From Dehalococcoidia bacterium (GTDB lineage: Bacteria > Chloroflexota > Dehalococcoidia > Bin125): a stretch of 64,000 bases of DNA. The stretch spans positions 310,001 to 374,000 of the forward strand of contig JAJEJC010000008.1 in NCBI GenBank assembly GCA_022828105.1, read 5' to 3'. Each line of letters opens with the position of its first letter. The first letter of the stretch is position 1. This document shows positions 8,891 to 17,548 of the stretch, piece by piece. The notes beneath the pieces are model-generated. The model worked only from the letters and a program-made list of their open reading frames with translations. It was not told where the DNA came from and searched no databases. The position numbers were made by a program, and so were the translations under genes.

Positions 8891-10204
8891 TCAATCCGAC
8901 TCCGCCCGTTCGCGCCGCCGTCTGCGCCACACGATCGTGCCCAGAACCAGCAGTCCGCCGAAGACCAGCGTGCCGATAATCGCGCCCGTGCTCGACTCAA
9001 ACTCCTCGATCACCAGCAGCAGCCAGGACAGGTACACGCCCAATAGACCGAAGACCAGCGCGCCTCGATGCTCGCGCCAGACCCCGTAGGCCGCAACCAT
9101 CAACGACCAGACCAGTCCCACCACGGCCAACTCAACACTATCGACAGCCAGAATTGCCGCCGCGACCACGCCGCCCAGCAGCAGCGCCCCTTCCCAGATC
9201 GGCGTGAGCCAGTGCTCGGCAAGCGACCCCATCCACCGGCGTGACGACAGCCCTACGACCGCTAACTCCATGGTCGTGAACATCACCACCAGGGCCAGCG
9301 CAATCCGACGTTCGTCGTCCAGGTCGCAGAGGCCGCCGCCGAGCGCTCCGAGCAACAACAGCGCCGACGCCGGCAGCAGCTCTACCCGTTGACGGCGCAG
9401 CGCCCAGGCCGTCACCAGCCATCCGCCCAGCAACGAGAGCCAGTCCATCAGGGGATCGCCCGACGCGCCCGCCAGAGCGAGAATCCCGATGCCCATGCCG
9501 ACTGAAGCGCCCAGCCTGGTCCAGACGGCCAGCGGCGCAGCCGCCCACTGGCGAGCCCGCTCCAGCAGCCAGAGCAGCGCCGCGCCAATCCCCACGACCA
9601 ATCCGAGCGTGGTCCACTGCGCCCAGAGCGCGAGCGGACGCAGATCCAGTTCTCGATAGATGCCGGTATCCAGCGCGCCGCCTTCGACCGCGACCGCCAA
9701 CGGCAGCGTGGTCAAGGCCAGCGCCGAGAGGACCGCAGCGATCGGTGAACGCGCCACACGCATCATCAGGCCGCCGGTCATCAGCACCCACACGCTGACG
9801 ATGGCCCAGCCCGCCGCCTGCGATCCTTCCTCGAAGGACTCGTCCAGCACCCAGGCCACCCCGATGGCCAGCAGGATCACACCCGCCCCCGCCATCCCGT
9901 CGGACATCGCCCGCATGCCCAACGGCACTGAAACGCGGGCCAGCAACAGCGCCGCAACACCCCCGACAAACAACCACACGCCCTCGTCGTCCAGGGCAAG
10001 GAAGGTGAGCATCAGGACCCCGGCAAGCAGGATCGAGACGCCCAGGTACGACAACGCGCTCTCCATCCGACCGCTCAGCCGGCGCGTCGACCGCTCAGCC
10101 TCCCACGAGCGGATCGATGCGGCCATGTCTTCATCGAGCAATCCCGCTTCGCGCCATCGATCGAGCACCGAACGCCAGTCGTCGCGCTCGTGCATCCCGG
10201 CCAT
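8891..10204 (-). CDS. Polytopic membrane protein, DUF2157-like
   Basis: 437 aa. A soluble N-terminal segment (about 1-45, DDWRSVLDRWREAGLLDEDMAASIRSWE) resembles the DUF2157 head. It is followed by about a dozen hydrophobic helices, beginning ALSYLGVSILLAGVLMLTFLALDDEG, and a short arginine-rich C-terminus. Such proteins sit in the cytoplasmic membrane and have no agreed function. Translation probably starts at M1 or M4. The gene is divergent from a phosphohexomutase gene with 57 bp between them. Confidence 0.7.
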   Translation of the reverse strand: MAGMHERDDWRSVLDRWREAGLLDEDMAASIRSWEAERSTRRLSGRMESALSYLGVSILLAGVLMLTFLALDDEGVWLFVGGVAALLLARVSVPLGMRAMSDGMAGAGVILLAIGVAWVLDESFEEGSQAAGWAIVSVWVLMTGGLMMRVARSPIAAVLSALALTTLPLAVAVEGGALDTGIYRELDLRPLALWAQWTTLGLVVGIGAALLWLLERARQWAAAPLAVWTRLGASVGMGIGILALAGASGDPLMDWLSLLGGWLVTAWALRRQRVELLPASALLLLGALGGGLCDLDDERRIALALVVMFTTMELAVVGLSSRRWMGSLAEHWLTPIWEGALLLGGVVAAAILAVDSVELAVVGLVWSLMVAAYGVWREHRGALVFGLLGVYLSWLLLVIEEFESSTGAIIGTLVFGGLLVLGTIVWRRRRRERAESD

Positions 10205-10261
10205 CTACCGCCCCGCTTCCCCTGATCCCGATTCAATCCGCGTCCAGCCTAGAGTGATTCC

Positions 10262-11701
10262 ATGCCCGCCAGCGCGATTCCAGCCGCCATCGTCCGCGCC
10301 TACGACCTTCGCGGCACAACGCCCGATCAGATCGACTCCCGGGTCGCCAGCCGGGTCGGCAACGCGTTCGCTCAGTGGCTGCGGGATCGTGGCGCGACGG
10401 CGATGATCGTCGGCCACGACACGCGGGCGACATCCCCAGAGTTGTACGAAGCGGCCATCGAGGGCGCACTCGCCGCCGGCGTCGAGGTGTACGCCGGCGG
10501 GCTCGCTCCGACGCCGGTCGTCGGCTGGGCTGTTGACCGCAGCGGCTTCGGCGGTGGGCTGGTCGTCACCGCGAGCCACAATCCGCCCGAGTACAACGGC
10601 TTCAAGCTGCTGTCCGACGGCGCGCAACCACTGCTGCCTGAGGAGATTGCGCACGTCGCGCGCCACGCCGCGGCCGTGGCCGTCAACCGGGGCACTCGCC
10701 GCGAGTTCGACGCCATCGAGCCCTACCTGACGATGCTGCAACAGCGTTTCGGCGACCGCGGCGCATGCACCGTCGCCATCGATCCCGGCAACGGCACGAC
10801 TGCTCTGACCGCAGCACAGGCGTTGATCAACGCGGGCGCCAGGGTCCACGCGGTCCGCAACACGGCCAGGCCCACAGCGCACATCGCCGCCGACCCGCAG
10901 AACCCGGAGACGATGCGCGAGCTGGCCCGCGTGGTACGGACGACCGGCGCAGAACTCGGCATCGCCTGGGACGGCGACGGCGACCGGATCGGCGTGCTCG
11001 ACCATCTGGGCCGGCGCTACGAAGCGGACTGGTTGACCGCGCTGCTGGCGCGTCCGCTGCTGGCGCGGCGCCCGGGCGCCGAAGTGCTGCTCGACATGAA
11101 GACCAGCAGCAGCGCGATTGACGATATCCGTCGTCGCGGCGGTCAGCCACTGTCGGCGAAGACCGGGTATTCGTTCTTTCGCCGCATGATGCGCGAGCAG
11201 CGAATCGCGTTCGGCGGCGAGACCAGCGGACACCTCATGTTCGGCCCCGAGTATCGAGCGGGCGAGCATGCCCCCTGGATCGACGACGGCGTCTATGCCG
11301 CCTGCGCGCTGCTCGCGCACCTGTCGGCCTGCGGCCGAACGCTGGCCGAAGAGATGTCGGAGATCGAACCGCGTCCCATCTCGCCCGAGCTGCGTCTGCC
11401 CTGCCCCGATGCGGACAAGACCCAGGTCGCGGGCGCGCTGGGCGACTGGTTCGCGGAGCGCTACCCGCAGGCCGAGATTGATCGCGGCGACGGCGCTCGC
11501 GTGCTGCTCGACGACGGCTGGCTGCACGCGCGCGCCTCGAACACCGCGCCGGCGCTGAGCCTGCGTTTCGAGGCCCGCGACGAGCCCGGCTATCGACGCC
11601 TGGCGGAACAACTGCACGACGCACTCCGCTCGCATCCTCAGGTCGAGGACACGGATCAGTTGCGGCAACCGCCGACGATTGGGCCGCCGACGCTCACCTG
11701 A
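10262..11701 (+). CDS. Phosphomannomutase/phosphoglucomutase (paralog 1)
   Basis: 479 aa alpha-D-phosphohexomutase with all four domains. The catalytic phosphoserine is S105 in VTASHNPPEYNG, the Mg loop is AWDGDGDRIGVLD, the sugar-ring loop is GGETSGHL, and the phosphate-binding loop is RASNTAPALSLRFEA. It interconverts hexose 1- and 6-phosphates for cell-surface sugar or glycogen metabolism. A second, distinct paralog lies about 0.7 kb downstream in the same direction. Its stop overlaps by 8 bp the 3' end of an unknown convergent gene. Confidence 0.92.
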   Translation: MPASAIPAAIVRAYDLRGTTPDQIDSRVASRVGNAFAQWLRDRGATAMIVGHDTRATSPELYEAAIEGALAAGVEVYAGGLAPTPVVGWAVDRSGFGGGLVVTASHNPPEYNGFKLLSDGAQPLLPEEIAHVARHAAAVAVNRGTRREFDAIEPYLTMLQQRFGDRGACTVAIDPGNGTTALTAAQALINAGARVHAVRNTARPTAHIAADPQNPETMRELARVVRTTGAELGIAWDGDGDRIGVLDHLGRRYEADWLTALLARPLLARRPGAEVLLDMKTSSSAIDDIRRRGGQPLSAKTGYSFFRRMMREQRIAFGGETSGHLMFGPEYRAGEHAPWIDDGVYAACALLAHLSACGRTLAEEMSEIEPRPISPELRLPCPDADKTQVAGALGDWFAERYPQAEIDRGDGARVLLDDGWLHARASNTAPALSLRFEARDEPGYRRLAEQLHDALRSHPQVEDTDQLRQPPTIGPPTLT

Positions 11702-12368
11702 CAAAGAGGTCAACGCCGAGTTGTTCGGCCAGACGCTCAAGCTCGCCGGACGGCGCGTCCTCCAGCACCAACATGGCGCGGACCGTTCGCGATTGGCCGC
11801 CCAGGAGTTGTTCCGCCTCGAGCACCGCTCGCATCTTGACCAGCGCGAACAGCGCCTGCCGCAGCTCGTGCGGCTCTGCGCCTCGCGGGCGGACTTCGAC
11901 GATCAGCGCGTTCGATTCGCCGACGAACGCGGCGTCCGATTCGTCGCCGGACGGAAACCAGCGCTCGGTCACGGCCGCGGCATCCGCGGGAGCGCCGAGC
12001 GCCGCGCCATTGGCCGCGGCCCACTCCTTGAGCGCCCGGTGCGCCGAACTCTCCGGCGTGCCCGAGCGCGTCTTGGTCGGTGGCAGACCGAAGGCGTAGA
12101 TGCCGGCCGTGACCCAGTCGTAGCTCTGCAAGGCGGCAAGCTGTTCGGCGCTCGGACTGCCGGCGAGCAGCACCCGCAGGTCCGGCGCGTCGGGATACGT
12201 CTCGGACAGCCGCCGCTGCATTCCGTCCGCGACGGCGTCCAGTTCCGACGCGTCCGACAGTCCCAACCGCGCCAGCGCGGCGCCAATGTCGGCCGGCTCG
12301 CCCTTGCGCGCGGATTTGGTCAGGAAGCGGTAGAGGCTGCGCTGGCGGTCGATCTCGGTGAGGAGCAT
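11694..12368 (-). CDS. Uncharacterised protein between two phosphohexomutases
   Basis: 224 aa, not recognised. It begins MLLTEIDRQRSLYRFLTKSARKGEPADIGAAL. A later part, GESNALIVEVRPRG followed by LRQALFALVKMRAVLEAEQLL, is laid out like a PD-(D/E)xK nuclease core: a strand with ExK-like residues, then a helix with conserved Q/K. The Lys would be Arg here, so this is weak inference. The gene is convergent with paralog 1 (8-bp overlap) and divergent from paralog 2 with a 19-bp gap. Composition matches its neighbours. Confidence 0.6.
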   Translation of the reverse strand: MLLTEIDRQRSLYRFLTKSARKGEPADIGAALARLGLSDASELDAVADGMQRRLSETYPDAPDLRVLLAGSPSAEQLAALQSYDWVTAGIYAFGLPPTKTRSGTPESSAHRALKEWAAANGAALGAPADAAAVTERWFPSGDESDAAFVGESNALIVEVRPRGAEPHELRQALFALVKMRAVLEAEQLLGGQSRTVRAMLVLEDAPSGELERLAEQLGVDLFVR

Positions 12369-12387
12369 GGGCGTAGGGTAGGGAGCG

Positions 12388-13821
12388 ATGAGCGCTGCCG
12401 TGCCCCGCGAGATCTTCCACGCCTACGACATTCGCGGACGCGCCGTCGGGGCCGACGTGCCGCTGACGCCGGACCTCGCCTTGCGCGTCGGATTGGCCTT
12501 CGGCGCGCTGGTCCAGACCGGCGAGCAGGCCGAGCAAGTCGTGGTCGGCGGCGACCTGCGGCGCTCCACGCCGGCTCTACAGCAAGCCGCGATCGCCGGA
12601 CTGCTCGATGCGGGTCTCGACGTCGTCGACATCGGCCGGGCGCCGTCGCCGCTGGTCTATTGGACGACCGCGTTGCTCACACAGGAGCGGCCCACCGCCG
12701 GATTGGTCGTGACCGCCTCGCACAACCCGCCCGACGACAACGGGATCAAGCTGCTGCACACCGACGCCATGCCGCTCACGCCGGAACAGATCCAGTCGGT
12801 CGCCGACCGTGTGGCGTCGGGAGTGGCCGCTGCAGTTCGGCAAGGCGAGCGCAGACTCTGGAGCCCACGCCCGGCCTACCTCCGCAGCCTGGCGGCGTTG
12901 TTTCCGCTGCGCCGTGCGCTGCGTATCGCTATTGATCCCGGCAACGGCGTTGCCACCGTGACTGCGGCGGCAGCGTTGCGGGCGATCGGCTGCGAGGTCC
13001 TGGCGATCAACGACGACCCGGAGGAGATCGAACCGGCCCATCCCGCCGATCCGCAGCACGCCGACAATGTGGCCCAACTCGCGCAGTTCGTCGCCGACTC
13101 GAACGCCGAGCTGGGCTTCGCCTTCGACGGCGACGGCGACCGCCTGGGCCTGGTTGACGGCCGCGGACGTCGCGCGAGCCCCGACCAGGTGCTCGCCTTG
13201 CTGGCCGAGGAGTGGCTGGAACAGCATCCTCGTGACGACATCCACGTCGATGTCAAGACTTCGCAGGCGGTGATCGACCACATCGCGCAACTGGGCGGCC
13301 GGGCGCGCGTTGGGCCGGTCGGCCATTCGCTTGGCAAGTACGCAATGCGGGATCAGGGCATCGCCTTCGGCGGCGAGGCGTCGACGCATTACTACTACCG
13401 GATCGACGACCCGCCGCACATCACCGACGACGCCGTCCGAACTGCCTGCCGGATCGCGCAGCTCGCTTCGACCGGCGACCTGGAGTCTCGGCTGGATCGG
13501 ATCCCCCGCTACCGCATCTCGCCCGAGGTCAAGATTGACTGCCCGGACGATCGCAAACACGCGGTCGCAGACCGAATCGTCGCCGACGCCCGGCGAACCT
13601 GGCGCGTCAACGACATCGACGGAGCGCGAATCGACCTGTCGGACGAGGCCGCCGGCGCATGGTGCATAATCCGAGCCTCGAACACCACACCCTGTCTAAC
13701 GGTCGTGGTCGAAGCGCGAACCGATCCGGAGTACGAGCAGGTCCGGGCGCTGAGCGCGGACATCCTTACCGCGCAGGGACTGGATCCCTCGCCCCTGCTC
13801 AGTCAACCGCCGCTTGACTGA
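12388..13821 (+). CDS. Phosphomannomutase/phosphoglucomutase (paralog 2)
   Basis: 477 aa phosphohexomutase. S111 in VTASHNPPDDNGIKLL is the phosphorylated serine, FDGDGDRLGLVD binds Mg, and RASNTTPCLTVVVEA binds substrate phosphate. The sugar loop is GGEASTHYYY, unlike GGETSGHL in paralog 1, and follows the GGExSxH phosphomannomutase pattern. The two paralogs may therefore prefer different hexoses. The last 23 bases overlap the convergent LLM gene. Confidence 0.92.
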   Translation: MSAAVPREIFHAYDIRGRAVGADVPLTPDLALRVGLAFGALVQTGEQAEQVVVGGDLRRSTPALQQAAIAGLLDAGLDVVDIGRAPSPLVYWTTALLTQERPTAGLVVTASHNPPDDNGIKLLHTDAMPLTPEQIQSVADRVASGVAAAVRQGERRLWSPRPAYLRSLAALFPLRRALRIAIDPGNGVATVTAAAALRAIGCEVLAINDDPEEIEPAHPADPQHADNVAQLAQFVADSNAELGFAFDGDGDRLGLVDGRGRRASPDQVLALLAEEWLEQHPRDDIHVDVKTSQAVIDHIAQLGGRARVGPVGHSLGKYAMRDQGIAFGGEASTHYYYRIDDPPHITDDAVRTACRIAQLASTGDLESRLDRIPRYRISPEVKIDCPDDRKHAVADRIVADARRTWRVNDIDGARIDLSDEAAGAWCIIRASNTTPCLTVVVEARTDPEYEQVRALSADILTAQGLDPSPLLSQPPLD

Positions 13822-14842
13822 GACGCGCCGCAGGAAGATCGAACACGTCCGCCAGCAACTCGTAGGACCGAATCCTGGCAGCGAAGTCGTAGGTGATCGT
13901 GAGCGCGATGAACTCGTCCACGTCGTAGGTCTTGGCCAAACTCTCCAGCTTCTCGCGTACCCGCGAGGGCGAGCCGTGGATGCTGCGGTTCTGCATGTAG
14001 CCGATGTAGTCGAGCTCGGGCTGCGAGTAGGGAAAGTTCAGCGCTTCTTCGACCGAGGGGATGCCGCCGCGCGCGCCGCGATTGCCCTTGATCCGCCAGC
14101 ACCAGCGGCTCCAGCAGAGTTGCTCCGCCTCTTCGTCCGTTTCGGCGACCGTGACGGAGACGCCCAGCGAGGCACGCGGCTCGGGGCTGACCGGAGAGGG
14201 CTGGAAGCGCTCGCGGTACTTGCGCACGACCTGCTCGCCGCCCTCGGGCGAGATGAAGTGGGCGAAGCAGTGCGACCAGCCAAGCTCGGCGGCGACGTGT
14301 CCGCCGTAGTGCGACGAGCCCAGCAGCCACAGCTCGGGCATCGGCGCGTTGGGCGGCGACGCGCGCACGTCGCGGTACTGGTGGTCGTGCGGCAGGTCGT
14401 CGGCGAGCCAGCCGTAGAGGTCGAGCAACTGCTCGGGGAAGTGGTCGATGCCGAGCGCGCCCGGTCCGTGCACCAGCGCCCGCGCCGTGCGGCCGTCGGA
14501 GCCCGGCGCGCGGCCCACGCCGAGGTCGATCCGGCCGGGAAACTGCGTCGTGATCGTGCGGAAGTTCTCGGCCACCTTGAGGGAGCTGTAGTGCGGCAGC
14601 ATGACGCCGCCTGAGCCCACGCGAATCGTCGACGTGCGGGCTGCGACCTGGGGAATCAGGATTTCCGGAGAAGAACAGGCCAGCGATCCCGCGTTGTGAT
14701 GCTCGGCCAGCCAGTAGCGCGAGTAGCCCAGCCGGTCGGTCGTCTCGGCCAGCTCGAAGGTCTCGGAAATCGCATCGCCGGCCGTCCCGCCGTCGCGAAT
14801 GGGAATCTGATCAAGCACGCCGAGGCGGATCTCCTGCGCCAT
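13799..14842 (-). CDS. LLM-class flavin oxidoreductase, MsnO8-like
   Basis: 347 aa. The start IRLGVLDQIPIRDGGTAGDAISETFELA, then YWLAEHHNAGSLACSSPEILIPQVAARTSTIRVGSGGVMLPHYSSLKVAE, is the pattern of the MsnO8/YceB luciferase-like subgroup. RIDLGVGRAPGSDG forms part of the flavin site. It is a single-chain TIM barrel that probably uses reduced FMN. Its 3' end overlaps phosphohexomutase 2 by 23 bp. The promoter region is shared with the divergent aminotransferase gene. Confidence 0.9.
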   Translation of the reverse strand: MAQEIRLGVLDQIPIRDGGTAGDAISETFELAETTDRLGYSRYWLAEHHNAGSLACSSPEILIPQVAARTSTIRVGSGGVMLPHYSSLKVAENFRTITTQFPGRIDLGVGRAPGSDGRTARALVHGPGALGIDHFPEQLLDLYGWLADDLPHDHQYRDVRASPPNAPMPELWLLGSSHYGGHVAAELGWSHCFAHFISPEGGEQVVRKYRERFQPSPVSPEPRASLGVSVTVAETDEEAEQLCWSRWCWRIKGNRGARGGIPSVEEALNFPYSQPELDYIGYMQNRSIHGSPSRVREKLESLAKTYDVDEFIALTITYDFAARIRSYELLADVFDLPAARLSQAAVD

Positions 14843-14925
14843 GCCGCAAGCCTACAACCGAAGCCCGAAGCTCGCGTAAGCTGATTTCACGTCCGCCGTC
14901 GCACGACGCCAGCCCGGAGCGCCAG

Positions 14926-16239
14926 ATGACCTCAGGTTCCCAAGCCCCCGACCAGTCGCTCAGCCCGATCAGCAGTCGCGCGGCCGACGCGGCTCGCGAC
15001 GCCTGGGGCAGTTTTCCCGCGCTGCACACCGCCAACTCGACCGGCAGGGGTCTGTCGCCCGGAAGCGCGACCGCGTGGGGACTCTCCGAGCGCGCGCCGC
15101 TGACCCAGCGCCCGCCAATCTCCCTGGGCGGCGGCATCCCCGACGCCGACACCCAGCCGCGCGCCGAGCTGCTCGCGGCGATGGAGCGGGTGCTCGCCGA
15201 ACCGGGCGACGCGCCGCTGGTCTACGGCGGACCGCTGGGCTACGAACCGCTGCGCCACGAGGTCGCGCGATTCTTCGCCCGCAACCATCCGGCGAGTCCG
15301 ACCGCCGACTGGTACCTGCTGACCAACGGCGCGGCCGGCGCGATCGAGTCGATCTGCGCCGCCTTCGTCAACCCCGGCGACATCATCATCACCGAGATTC
15401 CCACGTTCACCGGCTCGCTACGCACGATGCGCGGCAAGCAGGCCACGGTGGTCGGCGTCGGCATGGACGACGAGGGACTCAAGCTGGACGAACTCGAGGC
15501 GACCATCGATCGGCTCGAAGCGGAGGGCAAGACGGTCAAGCTGATCTACACCCAGCCGACCTTCCACAATCCCACCGGCCTGACCATGACGCTGCAGCGC
15601 CGGCTCGACCTGATCGAGGTCGCCGCGCGGCGGCAGGTCCTGCTGATGGAGGACCACGCCTACTCGGAGCTCTACTTCGACGCTCCGCCGCCGCCCACGC
15701 TCTCGGAGTTGACCGACGGCTGGGGCGTGCTCACCGTCGGCACGTTCTCCAAGGTGATCGCCACGGGGTTGCGGGTCGGCTGGGTCCAGGCGCGGCCGGA
15801 GTGGATTCAGGCGATGGTGCCGTCTCGCTTCGACATGGGCAACAGTCCGCTGCTGCATCGGATGCTGCATGAGTACATGGTCCGCGGCGACTTTCGAGAC
15901 CACGTGGATCGGATGCGGCGGCTCTACCAACGCAAGATGCAGACCCTGACAGCGGCGCTCAAGCCGTACGGCGAGCCGTACTTCGAAGTGACCGAGCCGA
16001 CCGGCGGGTTCTTCCTCTGGCTGAGCCTGCGCGAGGGTCTGATTGCGGACCAGGTGCGCGACATCGCCGCCGAAGACGGGCTGATCTTTCCCTCGGGCAA
16101 CCGCTTCTATCCAGCCAACGAACCGGGCGACGACGGCGAGTCGCTGCGCCTCTCCTACTCCTGGCCGCGGATTGAAGCGCTCGAAGAGGGCGCAGAGCGC
16201 CTCAGTCGCGCGTTCCACCAGGCCGCCAACGGCGGCTGA
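14926..16239 (+). CDS. PLP-dependent aminotransferase, MocR/LysN-type
   Basis: 437 aa fold-type I aminotransferase. An unusual N-terminal stretch of about 65 residues precedes ISLGGGIPD. The domain then shows YGGPLGYEPLRHEVARFF, TNGAAGAIESICAAFVNPGD, YTQPTFHNPTGLTM (Asn/pyridine region), EDHAYSELYFD and the PLP lysine in GTFSKVIATGLRVGW. This matches 2-aminoadipate/aromatic aminotransferases and the catalytic half of MocR regulators. No helix-turn-helix is present, so it is an enzyme rather than a regulator. Amino-acid specificity is unknown. Confidence 0.88.
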   Translation: MTSGSQAPDQSLSPISSRAADAARDAWGSFPALHTANSTGRGLSPGSATAWGLSERAPLTQRPPISLGGGIPDADTQPRAELLAAMERVLAEPGDAPLVYGGPLGYEPLRHEVARFFARNHPASPTADWYLLTNGAAGAIESICAAFVNPGDIIITEIPTFTGSLRTMRGKQATVVGVGMDDEGLKLDELEATIDRLEAEGKTVKLIYTQPTFHNPTGLTMTLQRRLDLIEVAARRQVLLMEDHAYSELYFDAPPPPTLSELTDGWGVLTVGTFSKVIATGLRVGWVQARPEWIQAMVPSRFDMGNSPLLHRMLHEYMVRGDFRDHVDRMRRLYQRKMQTLTAALKPYGEPYFEVTEPTGGFFLWLSLREGLIADQVRDIAAEDGLIFPSGNRFYPANEPGDDGESLRLSYSWPRIEALEEGAERLSRAFHQAANGG

Positions 16240-16250
16240 GCGGCCGGGCG

Positions 16251-17441
16251 TTAGTCCGAGGCGGCTTCGGCGGGGGCCTGGAGGAACTCGGGGACTTCCT
16301 GGCCGGCGTCGGTGAACGCCTTGGCGAGAACGTCGTTGCGGCTGAAGGAGACCGCGCCGCCGCCTGAGGCGACCCACTGCTGCGTCCCGCGCACCGATTC
16401 GAGTTGTCCCTGGAACTTCGGCGCGACGTAGCGCGCGAAGAGTTCGTAGGACTTGCGGATGCCCTCGCGGTTGGCCCACTCGTGAGCCAACATCATCAGG
16501 CCGCCGAAGCCGCCCGAGTTCTCCTGCAGGATCTCGATCGCCTTAACCGCGTCGTCGGGGTTGCCGATGATCGCGCCGCCGGTCTCGACCGCGCCCTCGG
16601 GCGTCTCGGCCGTGCCGGGCAGGACGGCCTGCAGCGTGTCGCGGAAGTAGTCGATCTGCCAGGCGCGCCAGCCCTCGCGGGCCTCGTTGAAGGCCTGCTC
16701 GCGGGTCTCGGCGATGTACATCGGGATGACCAGACGCCACTTGTTGCGGTCGACGACCTGGCCCTCGCGCTCGGCGACCTGCTCGACTTCGGTCCACTGA
16801 CCCTCGAGGTTTGAGCGTCCGCCGGGCAGGTAGACGCCGATGCTGAGCATGCCCATGCCGTACTTGCCGGCCATCTGCCGACCGGCCGGCGAGACCGTCG
16901 AGGCGACCGCCATCTCGAAGTGCGGCTTGGTGTAGGGCGAGACCTGGAGCCGGGCGTCGGTCAGCTCGAACCAGTCGGTCTTCATGTTGACCGGCCCGTC
17001 CTGCTTGAGCAGGGCCAGGATCGCCTGCAGCGATTCGTCCATGCGCTGCCGCTGGTAGAGCGGGTCGATGCCCATCATCCGCGCGTCGGACGAGAGCGCG
17101 CCGGGGCCGACGCCCATCATCACGCGGCCACGCGTCATGTGGTCGAGCTGGATCATCCGGTCGACCACCATCAGCGGATGGTGATAGGGCAGCGAGACGA
17201 CGCCGGTGCCGAGGCGGATATTGCTGGTCCGCTCGGCCGCGGCGGCGATGAACACCTCGGGCGATGCGATCAGCTCCCAGCCAGCGGAGTGATGCTCGCC
17301 GATCCAGGCTTCGTCGTAGCCCAACTGATCGAGCCACTCGACCAGCTCCAGGTCACGGTGGATTGCCAGCGATGGATTCTCTCCCACGCGGTGAAACGGC
17401 GCCATGAAGATGCCGAAGTCCATTCGTCCGTCGGTTGCCAT
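16251..17441 (-). CDS. LLM-class flavin oxidoreductase
   Basis: 396 aa from ATG 17441 with AGGGA just upstream; the track's 52-residue extension runs through the promoter region. MDFGIFMAPFHRVGENPSLAIHRDLELVEWLDQLGYDEAWIGEHHSAGWELIASPEVF is the signature of the long bacterial-luciferase alpha-like group, and RVMMGVGPGALSSDARMMGID is the flavin phosphate region. A C-terminal part (WVASGGGAVSFSRNDVLAKAFTDAGQEV) adds length beyond the basic barrel. Divergent from a CoA-transferase gene, so the two may form one catabolic unit. Confidence 0.9.
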   Translation of the reverse strand: MATDGRMDFGIFMAPFHRVGENPSLAIHRDLELVEWLDQLGYDEAWIGEHHSAGWELIASPEVFIAAAAERTSNIRLGTGVVSLPYHHPLMVVDRMIQLDHMTRGRVMMGVGPGALSSDARMMGIDPLYQRQRMDESLQAILALLKQDGPVNMKTDWFELTDARLQVSPYTKPHFEMAVASTVSPAGRQMAGKYGMGMLSIGVYLPGGRSNLEGQWTEVEQVAEREGQVVDRNKWRLVIPMYIAETREQAFNEAREGWRAWQIDYFRDTLQAVLPGTAETPEGAVETGGAIIGNPDDAVKAIEILQENSGGFGGLMMLAHEWANREGIRKSYELFARYVAPKFQGQLESVRGTQQWVASGGGAVSFSRNDVLAKAFTDAGQEVPEFLQAPAEAASD

Positions 17442-17548
17442 CGTGTCCCTCAACTGGTTCCCGGCCCCGGGGCCGCTCGGCGTTACCTTTATCGGGAGTG
17501 TAACCACCCCTCCATCCCCGGAGGTCAGGAGGAAGCAGCAGCAGCGAG

